A stretch of DNA of 64,000 bases from Thiohalomonas sp041685045 (lineage in GTDB: Bacteria; Pseudomonadota; Gammaproteobacteria; Thiohalomonadales; Thiohalomonadaceae). The position numbers and the translations under genes were made by a program. Below, piece after piece: positions 36,230 through 45,012 of the stretch (within the stretch, counting starts at the first letter, position 1; every line of letters starts with the position of its first letter). The notes below the pieces were generated by a model. The model was not told the DNA's origin. It made no database searches and was given only the letters and a program-made list of their open reading frames with translations. The DNA is taken from assembly GCA_041685045.1 (NCBI GenBank), contig JAWLGP010000005.1, positions 1-64,000 on the forward strand, written 5' to 3'.

Positions 36230-37426
36230 GTGGAGCAAACAACCGCTGCAAACGACGTTCTGTTCGTGCTTTTGGGTGCCATTATGGTGCTGGCGATGCA
36301 CGCCGGTTTTGCCTTTCTCGAGGTGGGAACCGTGCGTTTCAAAAACCAGGTCAACGCGTTGGTGAAGATTCTGTCGGACTTCGGGGTCTCCACCATCGCC
36401 TATTTTTTCGTGGGCTATGCGGTGGCCTATGGCTCCGGGTTTTTTGACAGTGCCGCGGCGCTGACGGTCGACAACGGTTACGAGCTGGTCAAGTTCTTCT
36501 TCCTGCTGACCTTCGCCGCCGCCATCCCGGCCATCATCTCCGGCGGGATCGCCGAGCGGGCCAAGTTCCTGCCGCAGCTGGCCGCCACCTTCCTGCTGGT
36601 CGCCCTGGTCTATCCGCTCTACGAGGGGATCGTGTGGAACGGCAATTTCGGTCTCCAGGCGTGGCTGGAAGCGACCTTCGGCTCCGCCTTCCACGATTTT
36701 GCCGGTTCCGTGGTGGTCCACGCGATGGGCGGCTGGATCGCACTGGGGGCGGTGATGCTGCTCGGGCATCGGAAGGGGCGCTACGGCAAGAACGGCGAGA
36801 TTTACGCCCATCCACCCTCCTCCATTCCTTTTCTGGCCCTGGGTGCCTGGATTCTCACGGTGGGCTGGTTCGGCTTCAACGTCATGTCGGCGCAGAAGCT
36901 GGAGGCGATCAGCGGTTTGGTGGCGGTCAACTCGCTGATGGCGATGGTCGGCGGCACCCTGGCCTCGCTCGCTGCGGGCAGAAACGACCCCGGCTTCGTC
37001 CACAATGGGCCGCTGGCTGGACTGGTGGCGGTGTGCGCCGGTTCCGATCTGATGCACCCGCTGGGGGCTTTGGTGACCGGGGCGGTGGCGGGGGTGCTGT
37101 TCGTGGTCACCTTCACCCTGACCCAGAACCGCTGGAAGATCGACGACGTGCTCGGGGTCTGGCCCCTGCACGGGCTGTGCGGCGCCTGGGGCGGCATCGC
37201 CGCCGGGATCTTCGGCAGTGCGGCGCTGGGCGGTCTGGGCGGGGTCAGCTTCGGGGCCCAACTGATCGGAACCCTGCTCGGAATCGTGGTCGCCCTCGCC
37301 GGTGGGTTGCTCGTCTATGGCCTGCTCCGGCAGACCGTAGGTATTCGGCTCTCCGAAGAGGCCGAGTTCAACGGTGCCGACCTGTCGATTCACCGCATCC
37401 AGGCGCAGCCGAACGCGGACCGGTAG
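36230..37426 (+). CDS. Ammonium transporter, Amt/MEP/Rh family
   Basis: The 398-aa protein has eleven helices and the family features AMHAGFAFLEVGTVRFKNQVNALVK, the first pore His in DFAGSVVVHAMGGWIALG and the second in WPLHGLCGAWGGIAAGIFG. It conducts ammonia/ammonium at the inner membrane. The GTG at 36230 has AGAGGG eight bases upstream. There is no linked glnK gene, although one often accompanies amtB. Upstream dyads and a -24/-12 element suggest NtrC/sigma-54 control under nitrogen limitation. Confidence 0.93.
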   Translation: MEQTTAANDVLFVLLGAIMVLAMHAGFAFLEVGTVRFKNQVNALVKILSDFGVSTIAYFFVGYAVAYGSGFFDSAAALTVDNGYELVKFFFLLTFAAAIPAIISGGIAERAKFLPQLAATFLLVALVYPLYEGIVWNGNFGLQAWLEATFGSAFHDFAGSVVVHAMGGWIALGAVMLLGHRKGRYGKNGEIYAHPPSSIPFLALGAWILTVGWFGFNVMSAQKLEAISGLVAVNSLMAMVGGTLASLAAGRNDPGFVHNGPLAGLVAVCAGSDLMHPLGALVTGAVAGVLFVVTFTLTQNRWKIDDVLGVWPLHGLCGAWGGIAAGIFGSAALGGLGGVSFGAQLIGTLLGIVVALAGGLLVYGLLRQTVGIRLSEEAEFNGADLSIHRIQAQPNADR

Positions 37427-37440
37427 GTAGGTCGCATCGA

Positions 37441-37490
37441 GGTAGGTGGAATATGGGGGGCTAGCCCCCACATTCCATCTACCACCTACC
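37441..37490. repeat. Inverted repeat after the ammonium transporter
   Basis: GGTAGGTGGAATATGGGGG and CCCCCACATTCCATCTACCACCTACC pair as a long imperfect hairpin around GCTAG. It could terminate transcription, but there is no T-run, and the sequence looks like another dispersed palindrome. Confidence 0.65.
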
Positions 37491-37572
37491 ACATTCCTCC
37501 CTCCGTGACCGGTTACCACTTTACCGGCGGTTAGGAGTGGTACAGTCGACGACCGTTCTGTAGCGGTCTGTC

Positions 37573-38373
37573 ATGACATACCGGATCCATACCGCCGCTG
37601 CTGTCGTGACGGGCGCCCTTGGCCGGCGCGCGTCCGGGGCCGTTTTGTACCTGGTCGACCTGACGGTGTTCGTCATCGGTCTGCTGCGGGTGCGCCCCGG
37701 TCTGTTCAACCGCGCCACCTACAACTCGGTCATAGCCCAGCTCATCTTCTCCGGCGTCGACGCGCTCCCCGCCATCACGCTGCTGGCCACCGCGGTCGGT
37801 GCCACGGTCACCACCCAACTGATCCTGTTGATGGAGCTGGTGGGGGACGAGGCGGAGGTGATCGGAATGCTCACCCGCATCATCGGCCTGGAATTGTCCC
37901 CGCTGCTTATCGCCATCATCGTCATCGGCCGTACCGGCTCCGCCATCACCGTCGATCTGGGCAACATGAAGCTGCACCGGGAAGTGGAGGGGCTGGCACT
38001 GCTCGGAATCGACGTGCAGGACTTCTTCGTTGCTCCCCGTCTGGCCGGGGTGGCGATTTCGCAGCTGGTACTGGCCGTCTATTTCGCCGTGATCGCGGTC
38101 ACCAGCGGCATCTTCTTCAGCGCCATCGCCTTCTCCATGACCCAGCTGAAGTACCTGCTGGCGATTCCGCTGGCCTTCGATCCGCTGGACCTGGTCACCT
38201 TCGCGGCCAAAAACCTGCTGTTTGGCATCATCACCGGCGCCACCGCCTGTTATCACGGCCTGCGCGTCACCAGCTCGCCCACCGAGGTGCCCCAGGAGAC
38301 CCAGCGCAGCATCGTCAATGCCATGGTGATGATCTTTCTGCTCGATGGGCTGATAGCGGTCGCACTGTCATGA
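37573..38373 (+). CDS. MlaE-family ABC permease (MCE lipid transport)
   Basis: The 266-aa protein has the MlaE core of about five helices. LIFSGVDALPAITLLATAVGATVTTQLI near the N-terminus and GNMKLHREVEGLALLGIDVQDFFVAPRLAGV, the coupling loop to the ATPase, are clear. It forms the membrane part of a transporter that moves phospholipids between inner membrane and periplasmic MCE protein. It overlaps the next gene by four bases. Confidence 0.92.
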   Translation: MTYRIHTAAAVVTGALGRRASGAVLYLVDLTVFVIGLLRVRPGLFNRATYNSVIAQLIFSGVDALPAITLLATAVGATVTTQLILLMELVGDEAEVIGMLTRIIGLELSPLLIAIIVIGRTGSAITVDLGNMKLHREVEGLALLGIDVQDFFVAPRLAGVAISQLVLAVYFAVIAVTSGIFFSAIAFSMTQLKYLLAIPLAFDPLDLVTFAAKNLLFGIITGATACYHGLRVTSSPTEVPQETQRSIVNAMVMIFLLDGLIAVALS

Positions 38374-39113
38374 GTGAGCGACTGCTGCAGGCGAGGGAGA
38401 TGGTGGTCGTGGACGGGACCCCGGCGCTGGACCTCACGATTCGGCACGGCGACTTTGTCGCCCTGATCGGCCCAATCGGGGCACCGCTTGGCCGTCTGTT
38501 GCGCACATTGGTCGGGCTGAAGGCACCGTCCAGCGGTGAGGTCCGGGTATTCGAACGGCCGGCGGAGGAGTGGGACTGGCGCCTGCTGCGTCGCTCGATC
38601 GGATTCGCTACGCCGGCTGCGCCCTTGTTGTCCACGATGAGTGGTTTGCGCAATTTGATGCTGCCTCCGCTCTATCATCGGCTGGGCAGCGAGTCAGAAG
38701 TGTTGGAGCATGCAAAGAGGTTGCTGGCGGAGATCGAGGTTGAGGGCGACCCCAACAACCTGCCGGCCTATGCCAGCGAACTCTACCGGCGGCACCTGAT
38801 CCTGGCACGGGCCCTGATGCTCAATCCGGTAATCCTCGCCGTGGACGAGCCGTTGCGCGGGCTCGGCTGTTTCGCCGCCGAAACGATGCGCCGCTACCTG
38901 CTCGGTCCGGTGCGACAGCGGGTTCGGGCGATGCTGGTGGCGGTGGACGATCCGCTGCTGGCCCGCCATGCCGATCAGATCGTTTTTGTGACCGAACGCA
39001 AGGTGTTGCGCTTCGATGGATGGCCGGCACTGCTCGCCTGTGACGATAATGAGCTCTGCGACTACCTGGACCTGCACCGCAGTGCTTGCCGGTCGCTGGA
39101 GGTCTTGCCATGA
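38370..39113 (+). CDS. Degenerate MlaF-like ABC ATPase subunit
   Basis: The 247-aa protein keeps the ABC length and fold pattern (HGDFVALIGPIGAPLGRLLRTLVGLKAPSSGEVRVF) but has lost catalytic motifs. Walker A reads GPIGAPLGR (34-42), so the Lys is replaced by Leu40 and the preceding Gly by Pro39. The Q-loop Gln is missing, the LSGGQ region reads YASELYRR, and the H-loop reads VAVDDP. Walker B with Asp160-Glu161 (ILAVDEP) remains. It lies in frame between MlaE and MlaD genes with four-base overlaps, so it is clearly an operon member and not decaying by stops. It probably does not hydrolyse ATP in the usual way. Confidence 0.82.
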   Translation: MSERLLQAREMVVVDGTPALDLTIRHGDFVALIGPIGAPLGRLLRTLVGLKAPSSGEVRVFERPAEEWDWRLLRRSIGFATPAAPLLSTMSGLRNLMLPPLYHRLGSESEVLEHAKRLLAEIEVEGDPNNLPAYASELYRRHLILARALMLNPVILAVDEPLRGLGCFAAETMRRYLLGPVRQRVRAMLVAVDDPLLARHADQIVFVTERKVLRFDGWPALLACDDNELCDYLDLHRSACRSLEVLP

Positions 39114-40138
39114 GCTCCCGCAAAGAACAGCGCATCCACTATATTCATGGCCTCTCCTACACGGCCCGCGAGCGGTTGGTGGGTGCCTTTGTGCTGGTGG
39201 CGCTGCTGGTCATCCTCGGCCTCATCTTCGTCAACAGCCGCACCAGTTTTCTGTTCGAGAGCCGCATCGTCTATCACGCCTATTTGAAGAATGCCCAGGG
39301 GGTCAGTACCGACTCCGTGGTCAAGGTCTCCGGCATGGAGGTGGGCAAGGTCTCCGACCTCGATATCGCCGATGACAACCGGGTACATATCACGCTCTAC
39401 GTCTACAAACGCTACCGCAACCTGATCCGGGTCGACTCCCGCGCGTCGCTGAGCAAGCTGTCGGTGCTCGGCAAATCCTCCATTGACATCCATGCCGGTT
39501 CACCGGCGAGCCCGGTGATGCCGGAAAATGCGGTTCTGGACATTGAAGAGCCGCTCTCGCTGGAGCAGCTGATGGCGGACCTCACGCCGGTCATGGCGCG
39601 GGTCAAGCGCATCGTGGACGGTGTTGCACTGATGGTCGAGGCGGTCGAACCGGCGCGCTTGCAGAGCCTGTCTGTCGACCTGAGCCGGACCGCCGGGAAT
39701 CTGCGCTCGGCCACGGACCAGATGATCGCCGGAGAGGGGACGCTCGGCCGGCTGGTCTATGACGCGCAGGTCGAACAGGATCTCATCACGGTGGTGGACC
39801 GCCTCGCTTCGGTTCTCGACCGTACCGACCGGCGCATGGCGGAACTGGAGCCGATCCTGGCCCATGCGCGAGACGTCGCCGGTACCGGGACGGAGCTGTC
39901 CCGCGAGCTGACGGCACTGATCGTCGAGGGTCGGCAGACGGTCAATCACCTGAACGTGGCCCTGGGTACCGCCAATGTCGAACTCCAGCAGTTGCCGGAG
40001 CTGGTCAGTCGCATGAAGCTGCTGATGGAGTCGACGGATAAGACTCTGCAGGGCCTGCAGCGCATCTGGCCGCTCTCCTCGGCGGTACCGGATTCGGCCG
40101 GCAGCACCATGGTTGAGCCGAGACCCGGCCATGACTAG
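39110..40138 (+). CDS. MCE-domain (MlaD-like) substrate-binding protein
   Basis: The 342-aa protein has one membrane helix (about 25-43), an MCE domain (about 50-125) with YLKNAQGVSTDSVVKVSGMEVGKV and LGKSSIDIHAGSP, then a long helical C-terminal region (about 150-320) rich in heptad-like stretches. Such long-helix MCE proteins may form periplasmic tubes for lipid transfer. The ATG at 39110 overlaps the ATPase-like gene stop (ATGA). Confidence 0.9.
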   Translation: MSSRKEQRIHYIHGLSYTARERLVGAFVLVALLVILGLIFVNSRTSFLFESRIVYHAYLKNAQGVSTDSVVKVSGMEVGKVSDLDIADDNRVHITLYVYKRYRNLIRVDSRASLSKLSVLGKSSIDIHAGSPASPVMPENAVLDIEEPLSLEQLMADLTPVMARVKRIVDGVALMVEAVEPARLQSLSVDLSRTAGNLRSATDQMIAGEGTLGRLVYDAQVEQDLITVVDRLASVLDRTDRRMAELEPILAHARDVAGTGTELSRELTALIVEGRQTVNHLNVALGTANVELQQLPELVSRMKLLMESTDKTLQGLQRIWPLSSAVPDSAGSTMVEPRPGHD

Positions 40139-41192
40139 GTCGGCTCGGCAGCCGGGGGCAGGCTCGCGATCACGCCAAGGCGCCAAGGAATCTCTCTTTG
40201 CCCGCTGGGAGTCTTTGCGGCAGCAGCTAACCCTTTGCAGCGGGCGGCGTTCGCTTTGGGCGCTGGCCCTCCTGCCGCTGCTGCTGAGCGCCTGTGTCAG
40301 CCCCCCGGAGCCGAAACCGGTGCCGATTGTCGAGGGTGAGCGGCTGCTCGCGGTCGGACTCGCCGCCTATCAAGCCGATAATTACGCCCAGGCCGCCGAC
40401 GGCTTTGCCCGCGCCCTGCGCCATTATCAGGGGCTCGATCACCGGCGCGGGATCCTGGAGAGTCACATCAACCTGGCGGAGACTGCGTTGGCCGTGCGCA
40501 ACTACAGCGCGGCGGCACGCCACATCGCCGCCGCCGCCGCTATCGCCGAGACGGAAGGCTGGGCCGGCGCCGCCCGCCGCATCCGCCTGTTGCAGGCTGC
40601 GGTGGCCATCGGCATCGGCCGGGTCGATGACGCCATCGCCCAACTGGAGCCGCTGCTGCCGCCGGAGGGGAGCGGCGGCGACGAAGTGGCGATCGCCGCC
40701 CTTGCGGACCGCGCCATGCTCGCCCTGGGTGGACCGGATGCCGACGCCTGGGTCCACCGTTTCGCGATGACCGTGGGGCGCCAGGGCGGTTCGCCCGCAC
40801 TGCATGCCCGGCTCGAACGCTGCCGGGCGGCGCTGGCGGTGCGCGACGGCGACCCTGGCACGGCCGAGACGCTCTATGCGTCGGCGCTGGAGCGATACAC
40901 GGCGATCCCGTCACGGCGCGGGTTCGCCGCCACCCTGGAGGCCTGGGGCGAAACGCTGGCCGGGATCGGTGAAACCGAAGCGGCCGCCCGGCGTTACCGG
41001 GCGGCCTTGAACGTGCGTCTGTGGCTGATGGACCGCCACGGCACCTCGAGCGACCTGCTCGCGCTCGCGCAAATCTACCAGGCGGCCGGTGAGGCCGATC
41101 GGGCCACCGCGTTCGAACGCTGGGCCGGCATCGCCGCCGGCCCGCAATCGCTGGACTGGGCAATCCTGCGCAGTGAATTGCTGCCTTATTAA
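40131..41192 (+). CDS. TPR-like lipoprotein of the MCE operon
   Basis: The 353-aa product has a long N-terminus, a hydrophobic stretch and the lipobox LLSAC (near residue 55), then about 290 residues of Ala-rich helical repeats (AYQADNYAQAADGFARALRHY, AETALAVRNYSAAARHIAAAAAIAE). The first 35 residues include translation of a dispersed CGCCAAGG-type repeat at 40170-40200, so the native start may have been displaced. The ATG at 40131 overlaps the MlaD stop. An extra lipoprotein replaces the MlaC/PqiC-like partner often seen in such operons. Confidence 0.8.
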   Translation: MTRSARQPGAGSRSRQGAKESLFARWESLRQQLTLCSGRRSLWALALLPLLLSACVSPPEPKPVPIVEGERLLAVGLAAYQADNYAQAADGFARALRHYQGLDHRRGILESHINLAETALAVRNYSAAARHIAAAAAIAETEGWAGAARRIRLLQAAVAIGIGRVDDAIAQLEPLLPPEGSGGDEVAIAALADRAMLALGGPDADAWVHRFAMTVGRQGGSPALHARLERCRAALAVRDGDPGTAETLYASALERYTAIPSRRGFAATLEAWGETLAGIGETEAAARRYRAALNVRLWLMDRHGTSSDLLALAQIYQAAGEADRATAFERWAGIAAGPQSLDWAILRSELLPY

Positions 41193-41220
41193 AAGCTGGG
41201 CACGCGTGGGATATGAAGGG

Positions 41221-41517
41221 TCAAGCCTGCAGCCGCTTGACCTCGATCTCCAGGCGATTTTCCAGGGCGGCGTGGGCCTCTTCGAGTTCGTAGTCGTCCT
41301 GCAGCCCCATCCAGAACTGTTCGGTGGTGCCGAAATAGCGCGCGAGGCGCACGGCGGTGTCCGCGGTGATCGCACGCTTTCCCAGCACGATTTCGTTGAT
41401 CCTGCGTGGAGGCACGTTGATATCCCGGGCGAGCCGGTTCTGGCTGAGGCCCAGCGGGACCAGGAATTCCTCCAGCAAAACCTCACCAGGGTGTACGTTC
41501 GTCAGCTTGTCGCTCAT
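41221..41517 (-). CDS. higA: HigA-family antitoxin
   Basis: The 98-aa protein has the HigA/XRE pattern: NVHPGEVLLEEFLVPLGLSQNRLARDINVPPRRINEIVLGKRAITADTAVRLARYFGTTEQFWMGLQ, with the helix-turn-helix in residues 24-60. It lies 15 bases downstream of the toxin gene, in the toxin-first order typical of higBA. It should neutralise HigB and repress the operon through the dyad at 41821-41845. Confidence 0.93.
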   Translation of the reverse strand: MSDKLTNVHPGEVLLEEFLVPLGLSQNRLARDINVPPRRINEIVLGKRAITADTAVRLARYFGTTEQFWMGLQDDYELEEAHAALENRLEIEVKRLQA

Positions 41518-41532
41518 GTCTGATACTCCGGA

Positions 41533-41814
41533 TCAGTGGTAGTCAACGATTTCAACGTCGTGCACGTCGCCATTGCACCAATGAAAACAAATCCGCCACT
41601 GTTGATTGATCCGAATGCTGTACCAACCCTGCCGGTCGCCCCGTAACGCCTCGAGGTGGTTGCCGGGAGGGACCCGCAGATCTTCGATATGTCGAGCGTT
41701 GTTGAGCATTCGCAGCTTGCGCCGGGCGACTCTCTGGATCTCGAAAGGAATACGTCGTGAACGCGCGCCAAGCCAAATTCCCTCGGTCTCCCGACATTTG
41801 AAGTCCTTTATCAT
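41533..41814 (-). CDS. higB: HigB/RelE-family mRNA interferase toxin
   Basis: The 93-aa protein begins MIKDFKCRETEGIWLG and carries RRKLRMLNNARHIEDLRVPPGNHLEALRGDRQGWYSIRINQQWRICFHW, the HigB core with basic and aromatic residues expected at the ribosome-bound active site. The start at 41814 is chosen over a longer frame because it matches the family and follows the operator directly. As in the family, it would cleave mRNA on the ribosome when free of HigA. Confidence 0.93.
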   Translation of the reverse strand: MIKDFKCRETEGIWLGARSRRIPFEIQRVARRKLRMLNNARHIEDLRVPPGNHLEALRGDRQGWYSIRINQQWRICFHWCNGDVHDVEIVDYH

Positions 41815-41820
41815 GAGCAA

Positions 41821-41845
41821 GACTATAACGCTTCGCGTTATAGTC
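41821..41845 (-). promoter_or_regulatory. Operator dyad of the higBA module
   Basis: GACTATAACGC and GCGTTATAGTC form a perfect 11-bp inverted repeat around TTC, ending six bases before the higB ATG. TATAAC-type sequence in the arms could also serve as a -10 box. Autoregulation by HigA is the family norm. Confidence 0.7.
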
Positions 41846-41881
41846 AAGCAAGCTGGCGAGCCCCGCACGCCCGAGATGCGG

Positions 41882-41964
41882 GGTGAACGCATACTTACAT
41901 CACGGCCGTGCTGCATGCGACGTAAGTAGCACTTATTGCGCTTTCGGGTGAGTATGCGTTCACC
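41882..41964. mobile_element. MITE-like element, copy 1 (83 bp)
   Basis: The ends are GGTGAACGCATACTTAC and GTGAGTATGCGTTCACC, inverted with 16 of 17 matches. The interior CACGGCCGTGCTGCATGCG is shared with a second copy at 57675-57813 in opposite orientation. No coding capacity. It lies between higB and miaB. Confidence 0.65.
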
Positions 41965-42042
41965 GTGGCCCGAGATTGGCACCGCTGGCTTTCGCCGAAC
42001 CGATCGCCGACAATACGCGGTTTTCCGCTACCCCCGAGTTCC

Positions 42043-43380
42043 ATGGCCCGCACCCTCTACATCAAGACCTTCGGTTGTCAGATGAATGAGTACGATTCGT
42101 CGAAAATGGCGGACGTGCTGGCGGTGCAGTGCGGTCTTGAGCCGGTGGATACACCCGAGCAGGCCGATGTGCTGCTGCTCAACACCTGTTCGGTGCGGGA
42201 GAAGGCGCAGGAGAAGGTGTTCTCCCTGCTCGGCCAGTGGAAGCCGCTGAAGGAGGCCAAACCCAAGTTGGTGATCGGGGTCGGCGGCTGCGTCGCCAGC
42301 CAGGAGGGCGAGGCGATCCGTAAGCGGGCGCCCTATGTCGACCTGGTGTTCGGGCCGCAGACGCTGCACCGGCTTCCTGAGATGCTGGGGCAGGTATGGG
42401 CCGGGCGCCGTGCGGTGGTGGACGTCTCCTTCCCCGAAATTGAGAAATTCGATCGCCTGCCCGAACCGCGGGCCGAAGGTCCGACCGCCTTCGTCTCGGT
42501 AATGGAGGGCTGCTCCAAATACTGCACCTTCTGCATCGTCCCCTACACCCGTGGCGAAGAGGTGAGCCGCCCGTTCGACGACGTCATCGCCGAAGTGGCG
42601 GCCCTGGCGGCGCAAGGGGTGCGTGAGGTCAACCTGCTCGGGCAGAATGTCAACGCTTATCGCGGGCCGATGCACGACGGCCAAATCGCCGACCTGGCGC
42701 TGCTGATTCACTACGTGGCGGCCATCGAGGGCATCGACCGCGTCCGCTTTACCACGTCCCATCCGGTGGAGTTCTCGGACAGCCTGATCCAGGCCTTCGC
42801 CGAGGTGCCGGAACTGGTCAGCTTTGTGCACCTGCCGGTGCAGTCGGGCTCCGATCGGATTCTGGCGCTGATGAAGCGCGGCCACACCGCACTGGAGTAC
42901 AAGTCGAAGATTCGCCGCCTGCGCGAGGCGCGACCCGGCATCTGCATCTCCTCCGATTTTATCGTCGGCTTCCCCGGGGAGAGCGACTCCGACTTCGAGG
43001 ACACCATGCGCCTCATTGAGGAGGTCGGCTTCGACCACTCCTTCAGCTTCGTCTACAGCCCCCGGCCCGGGACACCGGCGGCGGAGTTGCCCGATGACGT
43101 GCCGGCCGGCGTGAAAAAGGCGCGCCTTGCCCGCTTGCAGGCGAGGATCACAGAGCAGGCCCAGGCGATCAGTCGCGCCATGGTGGGCAGCGTCCAGCGC
43201 ATCCTGGTAGAGGGGCCGTCACGCAAGAATGCGGACGAGCTCTCCGGCCGTACCGAGAACAACCGGGTGGTGAATTTCCCAGGCGAACAGGCTCTCATCG
43301 GTCGTTTCGTCGAAGTGCGCATCACCGAAGCGCTGCCCAACTCCCTTCGCGGTGAGCGCGTCGCCTCCGTCGTTGTCTAA
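42043..43380 (+). CDS. miaB: tRNA-2-methylthio-N6-dimethylallyladenosine synthase
   Basis: The 445-aa radical SAM methylthiotransferase has the N-terminal UPF0004 cluster ligands Cys12, Cys49 and Cys83, the radical SAM triad Cys157-Cys161-Cys164 (EGCSKYCTFC) and a C-terminal TRAM domain. It adds the 2-methylthio group to i6A37 of tRNAs. The ATG at 42043 (MARTLYIKTFGCQMNEYD) matches MiaB N-termini; the longer frame runs back into the MITE-like element. It heads the phoH-ybeY-corC-lnt cluster, as in many gammaproteobacteria. Confidence 0.97.
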   Translation: MARTLYIKTFGCQMNEYDSSKMADVLAVQCGLEPVDTPEQADVLLLNTCSVREKAQEKVFSLLGQWKPLKEAKPKLVIGVGGCVASQEGEAIRKRAPYVDLVFGPQTLHRLPEMLGQVWAGRRAVVDVSFPEIEKFDRLPEPRAEGPTAFVSVMEGCSKYCTFCIVPYTRGEEVSRPFDDVIAEVAALAAQGVREVNLLGQNVNAYRGPMHDGQIADLALLIHYVAAIEGIDRVRFTTSHPVEFSDSLIQAFAEVPELVSFVHLPVQSGSDRILALMKRGHTALEYKSKIRRLREARPGICISSDFIVGFPGESDSDFEDTMRLIEEVGFDHSFSFVYSPRPGTPAAELPDDVPAGVKKARLARLQARITEQAQAISRAMVGSVQRILVEGPSRKNADELSGRTENNRVVNFPGEQALIGRFVEVRITEALPNSLRGERVASVVV

Positions 43381-43450
43381 ACCGGCAAGAAGGCATTGAG
43401 GATCACATCGCGGTTGTCGACGACAGATTCGGCAGCCGCTAAACACGAAT

Positions 43451-44431
43451 ATGACTGACAACCCCGATACCATTGACCTCACCCTCGAGCCGGCCTCCGG
43501 CGAGCGCCTGGCCAACCTCTGCGGTCAGTTCGACGAACACCTGCGCCAGCTCGAACGGCGCCTCGGCGTCGAGGTGAACAACCGCGGCAACGCGTTCCGA
43601 ATCATCGGCGACCATGACCCGGCACGCGCGGCGGCGGAGGTCCTGAAAGGGCTTTACCGCGCCACCGCCAGCGAGACGCTTTCGCCAGCACGGGTGCACC
43701 TGTTCCTCCAGGAATCCGGCATCGAGGAGCTCCTCGAGCAGGAGGACGACGGTGAGGATGTCTCGATCCGCACCAAGCGCGGCGTGGTTCGTGGCCGCGG
43801 CCCCAACCAGAAACGCTATCTCAAGAACATCATGACCCACGACATCAACTTCGGTGTGGGTCCGGCGGGCACCGGCAAGACCTATCTGGCGGTGGCCTGC
43901 GCGGTGGAGGCGCTGGAACGGGACGAGACGCGGCGCATCATCCTCACCCGGCCGGCCGTGGAGGCGGGTGAGCGGCTTGGCTTCCTGCCCGGCGACCTCG
44001 CGCAGAAGGTGGATCCCTATCTGCGGCCGCTGTACGACGCCCTCTATGAGATGCTCGGTTTCGAGCGGGTGGCCAAGCTGATGGAGCGCAACGTCATCGA
44101 GGTGGCGCCGCTCGCCTACATGCGCGGGCGCACCCTGAACGAGTCGTTCATCATTCTCGACGAGGCCCAGAACACCACCGAGGAGCAGATGAAGATGTTC
44201 CTCACCCGTATCGGCTTCGGCTCCACCGCCGTGATCACCGGTGACGTCACCCAGATCGACCTGCCGCGGGGTGCCTCTTCTGGGCTGCGCCACGTCATCG
44301 AGGTGCTCAAGGACGTGGACGGCATCAGCTTCACCTTTTTCCTGGCCAAGGACGTGGTGCGCCATCCGCTGGTGCAGCGGATCGTCGGTGCCTACGAGCA
44401 GTTCGAGCAGGCACCGCGAAAGGGGTCGTGA
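43451..44431 (+). CDS. ybeZ: PhoH-like ATPase (YbeZ)
   Basis: The 326-aa cytoplasmic protein carries GPAGTGKTYLAVA (Walker A), LTRPAVEAGERLGFLPGDLAQKVDPYLRPLYDAL and the Walker B segment FIILDEAQNTTEEQMKMFLTRIG. PhoH-like proteins are helicase-like ATPases that work with YbeY in RNA metabolism. The stop lies one base before the ybeY start, giving translational coupling. Confidence 0.95.
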   Translation: MTDNPDTIDLTLEPASGERLANLCGQFDEHLRQLERRLGVEVNNRGNAFRIIGDHDPARAAAEVLKGLYRATASETLSPARVHLFLQESGIEELLEQEDDGEDVSIRTKRGVVRGRGPNQKRYLKNIMTHDINFGVGPAGTGKTYLAVACAVEALERDETRRIILTRPAVEAGERLGFLPGDLAQKVDPYLRPLYDALYEMLGFERVAKLMERNVIEVAPLAYMRGRTLNESFIILDEAQNTTEEQMKMFLTRIGFGSTAVITGDVTQIDLPRGASSGLRHVIEVLKDVDGISFTFFLAKDVVRHPLVQRIVGAYEQFEQAPRKGS

Positions 44432-44432
44432 G

Positions 44433-44903
44433 GTGGAACTTGATTTCCAGCTGGCAGTTGAATCCGCCATTATCGAGGCCTGCGAGGTGCCGGTCGAAGC
44501 GGCCGTATCCCGCTGGCTGGCGGCGGCGTTGGGCGAGCGCGGGGAAGATGCCGAGGTGACGGTGCGGGTCGTGGACGAGCCGGAGAGTGCCGCGCTGAAT
44601 GGCACTTATCGCGGTAAGCAAGGACCCACTAACGTTTTGTCGTTCCCCTTCGAAGCCCCGCCGGGCGTCAGCCTCGCGCTGCTGGGCGATATCGTCGTCT
44701 GTGCCCCGGTAGTGGCCCGTGAAGCGCGGGAGCAGGACAAATCGGCCGAGGCGCACTGGGCCCACATGATTATTCATGGCGGGCTCCACCTGATCGGTTA
44801 CGATCACGTCGAGCCCGATGCGGCGCAGGCGATGGAAATGCTTGAAACGGAAATATTAGCTGGCCTAGGCTATAGCAATCCCTATGCGGGGGAGCACGAG
44901 TAG
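44433..44903 (+). CDS. ybeY: Endoribonuclease YbeY (16S rRNA 3' processing)
   Basis: The 156-aa metalloprotein has the zinc motif HGGLHLIGYDH (His115, His119, His125) and the Arg-containing LNGTYRGKQGPTNVLSFPFE. The GTG at 44433 is the chosen start: it follows AAAGGGG and matches family length; the frame continues upstream into phoH but without homology. Acts in rRNA maturation and ribosome quality control. Confidence 0.95.
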   Translation: MELDFQLAVESAIIEACEVPVEAAVSRWLAAALGERGEDAEVTVRVVDEPESAALNGTYRGKQGPTNVLSFPFEAPPGVSLALLGDIVVCAPVVAREAREQDKSAEAHWAHMIIHGGLHLIGYDHVEPDAAQAMEMLETEILAGLGYSNPYAGEHE

Positions 44904-44989
44904 GCGAGAGACGAGATACAGGATGACAGCCGTACGCTGGAAGCCGGCAACGGTTGCCCCCACGATCAGGCCTGTATCTGGTCCCTCGC
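44904..44989. repeat. Inverted repeat inside the ybeY-corC gap
   Basis: GCGAGAGACGAGATACAGG (44904-44922) and CCTGTATCTGGTCCCTCGC (44971-44989) are inverted with 17 of 19 matches around a 48-bp centre. It starts directly after the ybeY stop and separates genes that are otherwise operonic. Confidence 0.7.
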
Positions 44990-45012
44990 CGAGGTGAATA
45001 CAAAAGAGACAT

